Assembly (NCBI GenBank): GCA_009838385.1
Contig: VXRS01000118.1
Location: forward strand, 1-10,491
Length of the DNA stretch: 10,491 nt
Source of the DNA: Dehalococcoidia bacterium
Lineage (GTDB): Bacteria; Chloroflexota; Dehalococcoidia; Tepidiformales; Tepidiformaceae
Reading direction: 5' to 3'
The notes below the pieces were generated by a model, which saw only the letters and a list, made by a program, of their open reading frames with translations, was not told where the DNA came from and ran no database searches. Positions 1 to 6,462 of this stretch are shown here, piece by piece. Numbering within the stretch: the stretch's first letter is position 1; each line of letters begins with the position of its first letter. A program made the position numbers and the translations under genes.

Positions 1-781
1 CTCGGCCTACCCATATCTCGTCGGGCGGGGGGGGGTCGTTGTGGTTTTTAAGCCCCTGGCCAATGGCCGCGGCCGACCCTGGCGCCACCTGTGGTGGCCT
101 GGGTGAATCGGACTGCTGGGCGTCGACGCCGAACTGGGCGAGGGCCATGGTGTTGGCCACCCCCGAGAAGCCGTGCTTGTCCGCAACGACTGTGGCGGGG
201 AGCTCGCTCAGCCCGAGTTGCTGCACGACTTCGGGGAACGTTTCGGCCTCTATGACGGTCGCCTCGACCTTGTTCGAGAAGAGGGCGAGCTGGTAGGCGC
301 TCGCCACCGCCTGCGCCCCCGCCGGGTGGCGCATGGAGCCGACCACGACGATGGAAAGAGTGTCGGTGAGACGGTCGAGGACCTCGGCGAGGGCAGCGGG
401 CGGGGAGGGTGGCGCGGGGAAGGCGGAGATGACCTCGACCAGCACTTCGAAGAAGAGACCCTGGGGCAGTCCGTAGTAGCGGAGGGGCGGGGCGCCGGCG
501 CCACGCCGGAGGAGGACGGCGGGAACGCGCTCGACCTTCCAGCTCTCCACGAGCTGAGGCTCGGCGTGGAACTCGTGCGTGACGAGGCGGAGCTTCGGGG
601 AGACGCCGACGAGGTCTTCGAGCGTCTCCTTCGTGGGTCCGCAGGCGGGGCAGGGGGTGCGGGGCGCTGCGCCGGGCACGATCAGTCCGCTTTCGCCCTG
701 GTGGAAGTAGTCGATCGTGACCGGGGCGGAGAGCAATTCGAAACGCTGGCGGAGGGCGGCAAGGACGTTCTCGGGGATCAT
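1..781 (-). CDS. Protein disulfide oxidoreductase-like tandem thioredoxin-fold protein (3' end outside window)
   Basis: The gene starts with ATG at 781 and stays open for 260 residues to the left edge. The sequence shows two thioredoxin-like units. Unit one (about residues 20-120) has a CPAC active site (Cys44, Cys47), a VPA cis-proline segment near residue 87 and the family's G-x-P-x-G stretch near 104-108. Unit two (about 141-210) has an LPA cis-proline near 195, but MRHP (150-153) stands where a second CxxC would be. Known family: archaeal/bacterial protein disulfide oxidoreductases (glutaredoxin-like), about 220-230 residues, which exchange thiols and disulfides in the cytoplasm. I infer that only the first unit is redox active. 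The tail past residue 220 is Pro/Ala-rich and longer than usual, and a run of nine G (27-35) lies in it. ATG overlaps the dehydrogenase TGA (ATGA), and a GGGAG at 788-792 serves as ribosome binding site, so translation is probably coupled. Confidence 0.72.
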   Translation of the reverse strand, partial: MIPENVLAALRQRFELLSAPVTIDYFHQGESGLIVPGAAPRTPCPACGPTKETLEDLVGVSPKLRLVTHEFHAEPQLVESWKVERVPAVLLRRGAGAPPLRYYGLPQGLFFEVLVEVISAFPAPPSPPAALAEVLDRLTDTLSIVVVGSMRHPAGAQAVASAYQLALFSNKVEATVIEAETFPEVVQQLGLSELPATVVADKHGFSGVANTMALAQFGVDAQQSDSPRPPQVAPGSAAAIGQGLKNHNDPPPPDEIWVGR

Positions 782-1857
782 GCGGGGCTCCCAACGGGGT
801 CCGGGAAGGAGACGCCAGTCTCGGCAGCGAGCTCGCGGAGCTGGTCGACGACGGCGCTATCGAGGGGGATGCCGTGGGCTTCACGGTCGGCCCGGGCTTC
901 CGCCTCCTTGTCGCCCGGGATGCGGACACGGTCGACACCGGGGGCGGGGGCGATGGCGTGGATGCGGTCGGCGAGTTCGGCCATCTCGGACTGGAACTCG
1001 GCGGGGTCGCGGAAGGCGTCGATACGCCAGGCGGCGAACCACTGCCCCATGTGAGGGCGGGGCATGATCATCCCGAAGCCGGCCCCGGAGAGGACACCGG
1101 AGAGGATGTCGGAGACGAGGCCGAGGCCGTAGCCCTTGTAGGAGCTGGTCTCGAGGGAGGAGCCGAGGGGGAGGAGCGCCCCGCCCTGGCCGAGGGCGGA
1201 GGGGTCGTCGGTGCTGCGGCCCTCGTCGTCGACGGCCCAGCCGGCGGGGAGGCGCTTGCCCTGACGCCCTGCAATTTCGAGCTTGCCGCCGGCGACGGCG
1301 GTCGTGGCCATGTCGAGGGAGAAGGGCTCGCGGCCCTCGATGGGGGCGGCGAAGGCGAGCGGATTCGTGCCGAACGCACGCTCGGCGCCTCCGGCGGGAA
1401 CGGCGAGCACGGGCGTGTTGCAACTCGCCATGCCGATCAGGCCGCGGGCGGCGGCGCGCTCGGCGTAGTAGCCGGCAGCGCCAAAGTGGCGTCCGTTGCG
1501 GATGGTGACCATGCCGATGCCGGTGGCCTCGGCGCGGGCGATGCAGCGGTCCATGGCGTCGACGGCAACGACGACGCCCATGCCGCCGTCGCCGTCGAGG
1601 GCGAGGGTGGCGGGGGTCTCGCGCAGGATGCGGACCGTGGGCGTGGGATTCACGCGGCCGTCGCGCAGGCCGGGCACGTAGCCCCCGTGCCAAGTGAGGT
1701 GGGCGATGCCGTGGGATTCGATGCCCTTCAGGTCGGCGTCGACGAGCACCTCGGCGGCGATGGCGGCATCGGCCGCGGGCATGCCGAAGTACTCGAGGGT
1801 GGAGGCGGTGTGAACGCGCAGGGCGGCGGCCTCGAAACGGTCGCGGGATTCGGGCAT
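778..1857 (-). CDS. Ldh2 family malate/L-lactate-type dehydrogenase
   Basis: 359 residues, a normal length for the Ldh2 (malate/L-sulfolactate/L-lactate/ureidoglycolate dehydrogenase) family. These enzymes are NAD(P)-dependent, have a non-Rossmann fold and oxidise 2-hydroxy acids in the cytoplasm. Visible signatures in order: ESHG with the family's catalytic His near residue 49; N-G-R-H-F-G near 120-125, matching the usual S-N-H-F-G; GTNPLAF near 162-168; D-M-A-T-T near 181; LPAGW near 202-206; KGYGL near 240-244; and an IPG-D/E motif near 312 followed by a short C-terminal helix. The ATG at 1857 puts the first helix at the family's usual place. No clear ribosome binding site precedes it, and a GACAAT hexamer ends seven bases upstream, so a leaderless start is possible. 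The stop is TGA, overlapping the next gene's ATG. The substrate cannot be told. It diverges from the D-2-hydroxyacid dehydrogenase, 79 bases away. Confidence 0.9.
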   Translation of the reverse strand: MPESRDRFEAAALRVHTASTLEYFGMPAADAAIAAEVLVDADLKGIESHGIAHLTWHGGYVPGLRDGRVNPTPTVRILRETPATLALDGDGGMGVVVAVDAMDRCIARAEATGIGMVTIRNGRHFGAAGYYAERAAARGLIGMASCNTPVLAVPAGGAERAFGTNPLAFAAPIEGREPFSLDMATTAVAGGKLEIAGRQGKRLPAGWAVDDEGRSTDDPSALGQGGALLPLGSSLETSSYKGYGLGLVSDILSGVLSGAGFGMIMPRPHMGQWFAAWRIDAFRDPAEFQSEMAELADRIHAIAPAPGVDRVRIPGDKEAEARADREAHGIPLDSAVVDQLRELAAETGVSFPDPVGSPA

Positions 1858-1908
1858 CCGCGTGATTGTCGGGGACGGGGGCCTGGAACGCGAGCGGGGG
1901 CGGCTGCG

Positions 1909-1914
1909 TAGACT
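1909..1914 (+). promoter_or_regulatory. Candidate -10 element TAGACT for the D-2-hydroxyacid dehydrogenase
   Basis: TAGACT, preceded by CG, ends 22 bases before the ATG at 1937 and just upstream of the ribosome binding site. It fits a [C/G]GTANNNT pattern that recurs upstream of other starts in this window. No convincing -35 box is visible. The call rests on the recurrence and the spacing. Confidence 0.35.
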
Positions 1915-1925
1915 TGCCGCCGAGC

Positions 1926-1933
1926 AAGGAGGG
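1926..1933 (+). promoter_or_regulatory. Ribosome binding site that fixes the start at 1937
   Basis: AAGGAGGG is a strong Shine-Dalgarno match close to the ATG at 1937. It favours this start over the in-frame ATG at 1862, which would overlap the divergent Ldh2 promoter region and add 25 residues unlike any dehydrogenase N-terminus. Confidence 0.7.
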
Positions 1934-1936
1934 CGC

Positions 1937-2938
1937 ATGCGGCAGGAGCCAATCCCGGTGGTGGTGTCGTTCCCGTTGACGGAACAGACGCGGGCGACGA
2001 TCGAGGGCGCATCCCCGCTGGTGCGCATCCTGGACTACCCCACGGAACGCATCGCACCGGGCGCGTTCCGCCCGCCGCCGACCGCTGAGCAGGCCGGCAT
2101 CCTGGGGCAGGCGGAGGTGCTGTTCGGCTCCCACCTGGACCCGATCGCCGTACACGAGGCCGCCCCGAACCTGAAGTGGTTCCAGGTGCTGACCGCAGGG
2201 CTCGACGAGTTAATCGAGCAGGGCATCCTCGAGCACGACTTCACGATCACGACAATGAGCGGCGTCGGGGCGGTGCCTATCGCTGAGTACTGCATGGGCG
2301 TGATGGTGATGCTGGAGAAGGACCTGCACGAGGCGATGCGGGACCAACTGGAACATCGCTGGAACTTCCACTTCGCCGGGCAGCTGAAGGGGAAAACGTG
2401 CGGGATCGTGGGGCTGGGAGCGATCGGACAGGAGCTGGCCATACGGGCACGCGCCTTCGGGATGCGGGTCGTGGCGACGCGCCGCAGCGCCGAGGCAGGT
2501 GACACCGACCCGGACGTGGATGTGCTGCTGCCATCGAGCGACCTGCCACGGCTGCTGGCCGAGTCGGATTACGTCAACCTTTGTGTCCCGTTGACGCCGG
2601 ATACGGACGGGATGATCGGGGCGGATGAGCTGGCGCTCATGAAGCCCGAGGCGTCCATCGTGAACATCGCGCGGGCGACCGTCATCGACACGGACGGGCT
2701 GCTCGATGCGCTGCGGGAGCGACGGATCGCGGGAGCGGCGCTCGACGTCCACGACCCTGAGCCGCTCCCGGAGGACAGTCCCTTCTGGGACATGCCCAAC
2801 GTGATCGTGACACCCCACCGCTCGGGCTCGATCCACGGCTACTTTGACCGGGCAGCGGAGTTCTTCGCGGAGAACCTGCAGCGGTACGTGCGCGGCGAAC
2901 CGCTCATGAACGTGGTCGGGCGCGAGCGCGGGTACTAG
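1937..2938 (+). CDS. D-isomer specific 2-hydroxyacid dehydrogenase
   Basis: 333 residues, typical for the family. It interconverts D-2-hydroxy acids and 2-oxo acids with NAD(P)H in the cytoplasm. The N-terminal substrate domain (about 1-115) is followed by a Rossmann domain with GLGAIG at 159-164. All three catalytic residues can be placed: Arg246 in N-I-A-R-A, Glu275 in D-P-E-P and His294 in T-P-H. The loop after the second Rossmann strand reads T-R-R (181-183) rather than carrying an acidic residue, which suggests NADP(H). The end of the protein (near 324-333) matches the family's usual C-terminal strand. Substrate is unknown; glyoxylate, hydroxypyruvate or a branched 2-oxo acid are possible. 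The start at 1937 has a strong ribosome binding site. Its TAG stop overlaps the stop of the convergent ThuA-like gene. The back-to-back Ldh2 dehydrogenase suggests related substrates or shared control. Confidence 0.93.
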   Translation: MRQEPIPVVVSFPLTEQTRATIEGASPLVRILDYPTERIAPGAFRPPPTAEQAGILGQAEVLFGSHLDPIAVHEAAPNLKWFQVLTAGLDELIEQGILEHDFTITTMSGVGAVPIAEYCMGVMVMLEKDLHEAMRDQLEHRWNFHFAGQLKGKTCGIVGLGAIGQELAIRARAFGMRVVATRRSAEAGDTDPDVDVLLPSSDLPRLLAESDYVNLCVPLTPDTDGMIGADELALMKPEASIVNIARATVIDTDGLLDALRERRIAGAALDVHDPEPLPEDSPFWDMPNVIVTPHRSGSIHGYFDRAAEFFAENLQRYVRGEPLMNVVGRERGY

Positions 2939-3762
2939 CTCCCGGGTACGGCGGCGGCGTTGCGCTCACGTGCCCAGGCGTGCGCCTCCTCGGAGGCGAC
3001 CCACCTGATCGCGTTCGAGAGCAGCTTGCGGTAGTTCGGGTTGTTGTAGGACGTGGGCACGTCGCCCGGCTGGATGTAGACGATCGGGCTGTTGTAGTGG
3101 TTCTTCGCCCACGAGACCATGTTGCTGGTGGGCGGGTGGCTCCACTCGCCACGCTCGTACATACGCCGCTCGTGCACGACGAGGGCGGGCGAGAAGAAGT
3201 TCTTGTAGGTGAACTCGAAGTCGCTGCGCAGGAGCGGGACGACGTTGTCCTCGAAGTAGGGAGCGAGGTAGAGCTCGTCCTGGAGCTCGAAGGACGGGTC
3301 GAGGCCTTCGACGACTGGATGGTCGGGCTCGACGACGGTGACGTTGTGGTTCACCGCGAGCAAGTAGCCGGAGTCGGGCCACTGCTGGCCGCGAAGCTCG
3401 CCGGGGTCGTAGAAGAAGCGGCCACCGACCATCTCGGCGTACTCCTCCCACGCAGGCCAGGAGCAGATGTTGTGGTGGATCATGACCATGCCCTTGCCCG
3501 CTTCGAGGAGGGAGCGATAGCCGTCCTTGAGCGACTGGGGCGGGTCGGCGTCCCCGATGCCGCGGCCGGGCATCGAGTAGTCGACGATGACGTCGTAGGG
3601 GGCGGCGGCCTCGGCGCTGAAGAACGCCTGGGCGGCGGGCTGCTCGACGTGCGTCCAGGCGGAGATGCCGCCATCGGCCTGGAACGCGTCGAACATAGAG
3701 AAGAAGGGTTCGCGCTGGAACGGGTGGCCCTTCGTGGCGAGGAGGACGTTGGGAGAGGTCAT
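2935..3762 (-). CDS. ThuA-like domain protein
   Basis: 275 residues forming one ThuA-like (class I glutamine amidotransferase-like fold) domain. Visible family signatures: N-terminal K-G-H-P-F near 11-15; D-Y-S-M-P near 61-65; G-K-G-M-V-M-I-H-H at 89-97, followed by W-x-x-Y and G-G-R-F near 113-116; D-H-P-V-V-x-G-L at 147-154; D-E-L-Y at 162-165; and P-I-V-Y-I near 226-230 with an N-x-x-x-x-x-L-L-x-N-A-I-x-W-V end. ThuA was named from rhizobial trehalose use, but many members act on unknown, probably sugar-related, compounds, so I do not claim trehalose. GGAGG six bases before the ATG at 3762 supports this start over longer in-frame ones that would run into the divergent reductase. There is no signal peptide, so it is probably cytoplasmic. 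The TAG stop is shared within CTAG with the convergent dehydrogenase. Confidence 0.87.
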   Translation of the reverse strand: MTSPNVLLATKGHPFQREPFFSMFDAFQADGGISAWTHVEQPAAQAFFSAEAAAPYDVIVDYSMPGRGIGDADPPQSLKDGYRSLLEAGKGMVMIHHNICSWPAWEEYAEMVGGRFFYDPGELRGQQWPDSGYLLAVNHNVTVVEPDHPVVEGLDPSFELQDELYLAPYFEDNVVPLLRSDFEFTYKNFFSPALVVHERRMYERGEWSHPPTSNMVSWAKNHYNSPIVYIQPGDVPTSYNNPNYRKLLSNAIRWVASEEAHAWARERNAAAVPGS

Positions 3763-3837
3763 TGGGAGCCTCCAACTGGTAGCGGGGCCAGTGTGCGCCC
3801 ACGGGAAGGGCCTCGCAACGGGTGCGCGGGGGCTCGG

Positions 3838-3843
3838 TATCCT
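3838..3843 (+). promoter_or_regulatory. Candidate -10 element TATCCT for the PRISE-like reductase
   Basis: TATCCT preceded by GG lies 40 bases before the ATG at 3884 in the 121-base divergent intergenic region. A transcript starting about seven bases downstream would begin just ahead of the 3853-3868 hairpin. No good -35 box is seen. Confidence 0.33.
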
Positions 3844-3852
3844 GTGCGCCGC

Positions 3853-3868
3853 GGCGCCGTGAGGCGCC
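3853..3868 (+). promoter_or_regulatory. Leader hairpin with GTGA tetraloop upstream of the PRISE-like gene
   Basis: GGCGCC, GTGA, GGCGCC form a perfect six-pair all-GC stem closed by a GNRA-type tetraloop in RNA. It ends two bases before the GGGAGG ribosome binding site at 3871-3876. It could stabilise the 5' end or restrict ribosome access. Alternatively, the repeated GGCGCC could be a DNA operator. Confidence 0.45.
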
Positions 3869-3883
3869 TTGGGAGGTAGCAGC

Positions 3884-4996
3884 ATGGCGAAGCGGGTGCT
3901 GATCGCGGGAGCGTCGGGGCTGGTGGGGTACGCGGCGGTGCGGCACTTCGCGCCACTGCCGGGCTGGGAGGCGGTCGGGGTCTCGCGGCGGGTGCCGGCG
4001 GGGCTGCCGGCTGAGGCGGAGCTGCTCTCGGTCGACCTGCTGGACGCGGAGGCGTGCGAGCGCGTCTTCGGGGCCATGTCGAACGTGACGCACCTGGTGT
4101 ACGCGGCGCTCCAGGAGGTGCCGGGCCTGATGCCGGGATGGGTCGACCCGGAGGTGATCGAGCGGAACGCCAGCATGCTTCGGAACCTGTTCGAACCGCT
4201 TTCGCGGGCGGCTCCCGGGCTCGAGCACGTCTCCCTATTGCACGGCACGAAGGCGTACGGGCTGCACCACCCCAGCATCGGGGCGAAGGGCGTGAAGGTG
4301 CCGTTGCGGGAGCGGGAGCCGCGCAGGGAGCACCCGAACTTCTACTTCGAGCAGGAGGACTACCTGCGGGCGAAGCAGGCCGAAGGAGGCTGGGAGCTGA
4401 CGACCTGGCGTCCGACGGTGATCTACGGGGATGCGCCGGGGAACAACATGAACCCGATCCCGGTGATCGGGGCCTACGCGGCGCTGCTGCGCGAGGAAGG
4501 GAAGCCGCTCGACTTTCCGGGCAAGCCGGGCGCGCCGACGCTGCGGGAGGCGGTGGACGCGGACCTCGTGGCGCATGCACTCTCGTGGGCGACGGAGGAG
4601 CCGGCGGCGTGGGGCGGGACGTTCAACCTGACGAACGGCGACGTGTTCATGTGGGAAAACGTCTGGCCGGCGATCGCAGAGACGCTCGGGATGGAGGCGG
4701 GGGAACCGCGCGAGCTCTCGCTCGTGGAGGAGATGCCGAAGCGGGCGGCGGAGTGGTCGGCGCTGGTCGAGCGGTACGGGTTGACCTCGCCCGCCGATCT
4801 CGTCGAGTACTGCGGCTACAACTCGCTCATCTACGCGGACACGGTGCTGGGCGCGCCGAACCGGCCGCCGTTGCCCATCCTGAACAGCACGATCGCCGTG
4901 CGGCAGGCGGGGTTCACCGAGTGCATGGACACGGAGGACATGTTCCGAAAGTGGTTCGCGCGTCTGCAGGAGACGGGAGCGATTCCACCGGCGTAG
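3884..4996 (+). CDS. PRISE-like (progesterone 5-beta-reductase/iridoid synthase-like) SDR enone reductase
   Basis: 370 residues, matching atypical short-chain reductases of the PRISE type, which reduce the C=C of enones with NADPH. The nucleotide motif G-A-S-G-L-V-G is at 9-15, and S-R-R (34-36) after the second strand suits NADP(H). The PRISE catalytic pair is present: Lys123 in G-T-K-A-Y-G, and Tyr154 in N-F-Y-F-E-Q-E-D, where classical SDRs have YxxxK. Later family stretches are W-R-P-T-V-I-Y-G near 175-182 and F-N-L-T-N-G-D-V-F-x-W near 247-257. The first ATG after GGGAGG (spacing seven) was chosen; an in-frame TTG at 3869 would lie in the leader hairpin. The natural substrate is unknown, since PRISE enzymes are promiscuous toward enones. 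A simple NAD-dependent epimerase is the alternative label, but the Lys/Tyr context argues for PRISE. Confidence 0.88.
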   Translation: MAKRVLIAGASGLVGYAAVRHFAPLPGWEAVGVSRRVPAGLPAEAELLSVDLLDAEACERVFGAMSNVTHLVYAALQEVPGLMPGWVDPEVIERNASMLRNLFEPLSRAAPGLEHVSLLHGTKAYGLHHPSIGAKGVKVPLREREPRREHPNFYFEQEDYLRAKQAEGGWELTTWRPTVIYGDAPGNNMNPIPVIGAYAALLREEGKPLDFPGKPGAPTLREAVDADLVAHALSWATEEPAAWGGTFNLTNGDVFMWENVWPAIAETLGMEAGEPRELSLVEEMPKRAAEWSALVERYGLTSPADLVEYCGYNSLIYADTVLGAPNRPPLPILNSTIAVRQAGFTECMDTEDMFRKWFARLQETGAIPPA

Positions 4997-5017
4997 GGAG
5001 GCGGTTGGGGCGAGCGC

Positions 5018-5236
5018 CTACTTGAAGCGGTAGGTGATGCGGCCCTTGGAGAGGTCGTAGGGCGAGAGCTCGACGAGCACGCGGTCGCCGAGAAGCACCT
5101 TGATGCGGTAGCGGCGAACGCGACCGCTCACATGGGCGAGCACCTCGTGTCCGTTGGCCAGCTCGACGCGGAAGACGGCGTTGGGGAGCGCCTGGGTGAC
5201 GAGCCCTTCGACTTCGATGGATTCCTGTTTTGCCAC
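5018..5236 (-). CDS. infA: Translation initiation factor IF-1
   Basis: 72 residues, exactly the usual IF-1 length. IF-1 binds the A site of the 30S subunit with IF-2 and IF-3 during initiation. The OB fold is evident: E-V-E-G-x-V at 8-13, L-P-N-A-x-F-R-V near 17-24, N-G-H-E-V-L-A-H near 28-35, S-G-R-V-R-R in the basic loop (37-42), G-D-R-V near 50-53 and [16 protein letters not shown] near 55-70. The start is GTG at 5236, which gives V-A-K-Q-E-S like the family's M-A-K. An ATG nine codons upstream would add unrelated residues. There is no Shine-Dalgarno, but TACGGT ends six bases before GTG, suggesting a leaderless mRNA. It lies among catabolic genes, 48 bases after the MBL gene, not in a ribosomal protein operon, so it may be a second infA copy. 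Confidence 0.95.
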   Translation of the reverse strand: MAKQESIEVEGLVTQALPNAVFRVELANGHEVLAHVSGRVRRYRIKVLLGDRVLVELSPYDLSKGRITYRFK

Positions 5237-5242
5237 GGGCCA

Positions 5243-5248
5243 ACCGTA
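5243..5248 (-). promoter_or_regulatory. Candidate -10 element TACGGT for leaderless IF-1
   Basis: Reading the minus strand, GG-TACGGT-TGGCCC-GTG puts the hexamer six bases from the start codon, the geometry of a leaderless transcript beginning at the GTG. No -35 box is recognised. Confidence 0.38.
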
Positions 5249-5284
5249 CCAGACGGCGCGCACTGGCGCTCGGCGGAACGCTCG

Positions 5285-6322
5285 CTAGACGGGAATCCAG
5301 TGGAGCTTGCCGTCGCGCTTCACCTTGGAGAGGCGGCCCTCCTCGAAGAGGTGCTCCAGGTGGGAGAGGGTCTCGCCGACGGCGGCGCGCTGCATGAACG
5401 GCTCGAAGTCGTTGAGCGTCCCGGTGGCCCACTTGACGCGGCCGGCGACATCCCAGGCGGTGGCGCCCGCGTCGACGCAGCGCAGCATCTCGTCTAGGCG
5501 CTCACGGTGGTGGTCATGGATCTCGTTGACGCGGCGCTTGAGCTCCTTGATGTCGAACTCGTGCGCGGGAAGGACGTGGTCGACGTCAAGCTCGGCGACG
5601 ATGTCGAGGGAGCGGATGTAGTCGCCGAGGGGGTCGCCGGAGGTCTGGGAGTGCATCGAGACGTTGGGCGTGATGGTGGGGAGGATGTGGTCGCCGCTGA
5701 AGAGCAGCTTGCGGTTCGGCTCGTAGAGGCAGATGTGGCCGGGGGCGTGGCCGGGCGTCCAGATGACTTCGAAGTGAAAGTCGCCGGCGCTCAGGGTCTC
5801 CCCACCGTGGACCTTGTAGTCGGGGGCGGCGGGCTGGACCTTGTCGAGCATGTCCATGGAGCCGCGGGACATCTCGGGGGCCTTCATCTCCGGCACGCCG
5901 TGCTGGCCCATGTACTTCTGCATCTCGTCCGTGAGGCCACGAGGGGCGTAGTAGCGGGAGGCGATGAAGTCGGCCTCGCGCTCGTGCATGATGACCTCGC
6001 AGTCGGAGACCTGCTTGAGGCGCCCGGACATGCCATAGTGGTCGGGGTGGACGTGGGTGATAACGAGTTGCGTGATCTCGGAGGGGTGGCTGCCGACCTC
6101 ACCCATGCCCTCCTCAAGGGCGGCGTAGGCGACGTCGGTGTTCCAGCCGCAGTCCACGAGCATCGTGTCCGACCCGTGCTTGATTAGGTAGGGCATGACG
6201 TAGGGCAGGCCCTTGATGACGCGGGGCGTGCGCTCAAGCTCGACCCGGAGCTTCTTCGCCTCCTCGTACTTGTACTGGGGGAAGGGCGTAAGAAGCTGGT
6301 GGACGCCATCGAGAATCTTCAT
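5285..6322 (-). CDS. MBL-fold metallo-hydrolase with C-terminal winged-helix-like region
   Basis: 345 residues of the metallo-beta-lactamase superfamily, hydrolases with a two-metal site. Metal ligands seen: H-V-H-P-D-H (His90, His92, Asp94, His95), T-P-G-H-A-P-G-H (His192 or 196), F-S-G-D-H (Asp211) and L-P-A-H-E (His254). The complete set implies an active hydrolase. An insert of about 50 residues (roughly 120-172) separates the first motif from the T-P-G-H strand. The last 80 or so residues end in a helix and wing (near 320-345) like the LACTB2-type C-terminal domain. There is no signal peptide, so it is cytoplasmic. Substrates in such subfamilies include thioesters, lactones and RNA; I cannot choose, and nothing suggests antibiotic resistance. 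AGGAG five bases before the ATG at 6322 sets the start. IF-1 lies downstream on the same strand. The kinase gene diverges from it. Confidence 0.92.
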   Translation of the reverse strand: MKILDGVHQLLTPFPQYKYEEAKKLRVELERTPRVIKGLPYVMPYLIKHGSDTMLVDCGWNTDVAYAALEEGMGEVGSHPSEITQLVITHVHPDHYGMSGRLKQVSDCEVIMHEREADFIASRYYAPRGLTDEMQKYMGQHGVPEMKAPEMSRGSMDMLDKVQPAAPDYKVHGGETLSAGDFHFEVIWTPGHAPGHICLYEPNRKLLFSGDHILPTITPNVSMHSQTSGDPLGDYIRSLDIVAELDVDHVLPAHEFDIKELKRRVNEIHDHHRERLDEMLRCVDAGATAWDVAGRVKWATGTLNDFEPFMQRAAVGETLSHLEHLFEEGRLSKVKRDGKLHWIPV

Positions 6323-6378
6323 GCGGGCTCCTGGAAACGCTGGGACAAGCGGGGTGATTCGCGGTTGCGGGAGTCAGG

Positions 6379-6384
6379 ATCGTA
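6379..6384 (-). promoter_or_regulatory. Candidate -10 element TACGAT for the MBL gene
   Basis: On the minus strand, CG-TACGAT lies 56 bases before the MBL ATG in the 140-base divergent region. It follows the same [C/G]GTANNNT pattern as other starts here. A weak TGGCGT lies 17 bases upstream of it. Confidence 0.3.
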
Positions 6385-6427
6385 CGGGGCCGGTCGCGCA
6401 AACGCCACGCCAACCGGCGCTGGCGGG

Positions 6428-6433
6428 TAAGCT
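6428..6433 (+). promoter_or_regulatory. Candidate -10 element TAAGCT for the kinase pair
   Basis: GG-TAAGCT lies 29 bases before the TTG start at 6463, ahead of a GGAGGG ribosome binding site. It would drive the first kinase and probably both. No clear -35 box. Confidence 0.33.
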
Positions 6434-6450
6434 GCCCGGTCAGCAACCCC

Positions 6451-6456
6451 GGAGGG
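6451..6456 (+). promoter_or_regulatory. Ribosome binding site supporting a TTG start at 6463
   Basis: GGAGGG sits six bases before TTG at 6463. No ATG or GTG fits the alignment with the downstream paralog, whose ATG aligns with this TTG without a gap. Confidence 0.7.
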
Positions 6457-6462
6457 CACGCC

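Noticed and set aside
173..1911. Long plus-strand frames opposite the disulfide oxidoreductase and Ldh2 genes
   Set aside because: Their translations are Gly/Ala/Glu-rich with no recognisable motif, while the minus strand carries complete family signatures.
2924..2944. Inverted repeats around the CTAG shared stop (GAGC/GCTC, CGGG/CCCG)
   Set aside because: Four-base arms with 8-10 base loops are expected by chance in this base composition.
2935..3762. Trehalose utilisation gene thuA proper
   Set aside because: Only the ThuA-like domain is supported. No ThuB-type oxidoreductase or sugar transporter is nearby.
4990..5021. Possible terminator between the PRISE-like gene and IF-1
   Set aside because: GTAGG/CCTAC pairs over a 19-base loop and GGCG/CGCC competes with it. 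Five pairs without a T run is too weak.
4054..5025. Plus-strand frame overlapping the PRISE-like gene
   Set aside because: It is a shifted shadow of the reductase; its product is low-complexity Gly/Ala/Arg with no domain.
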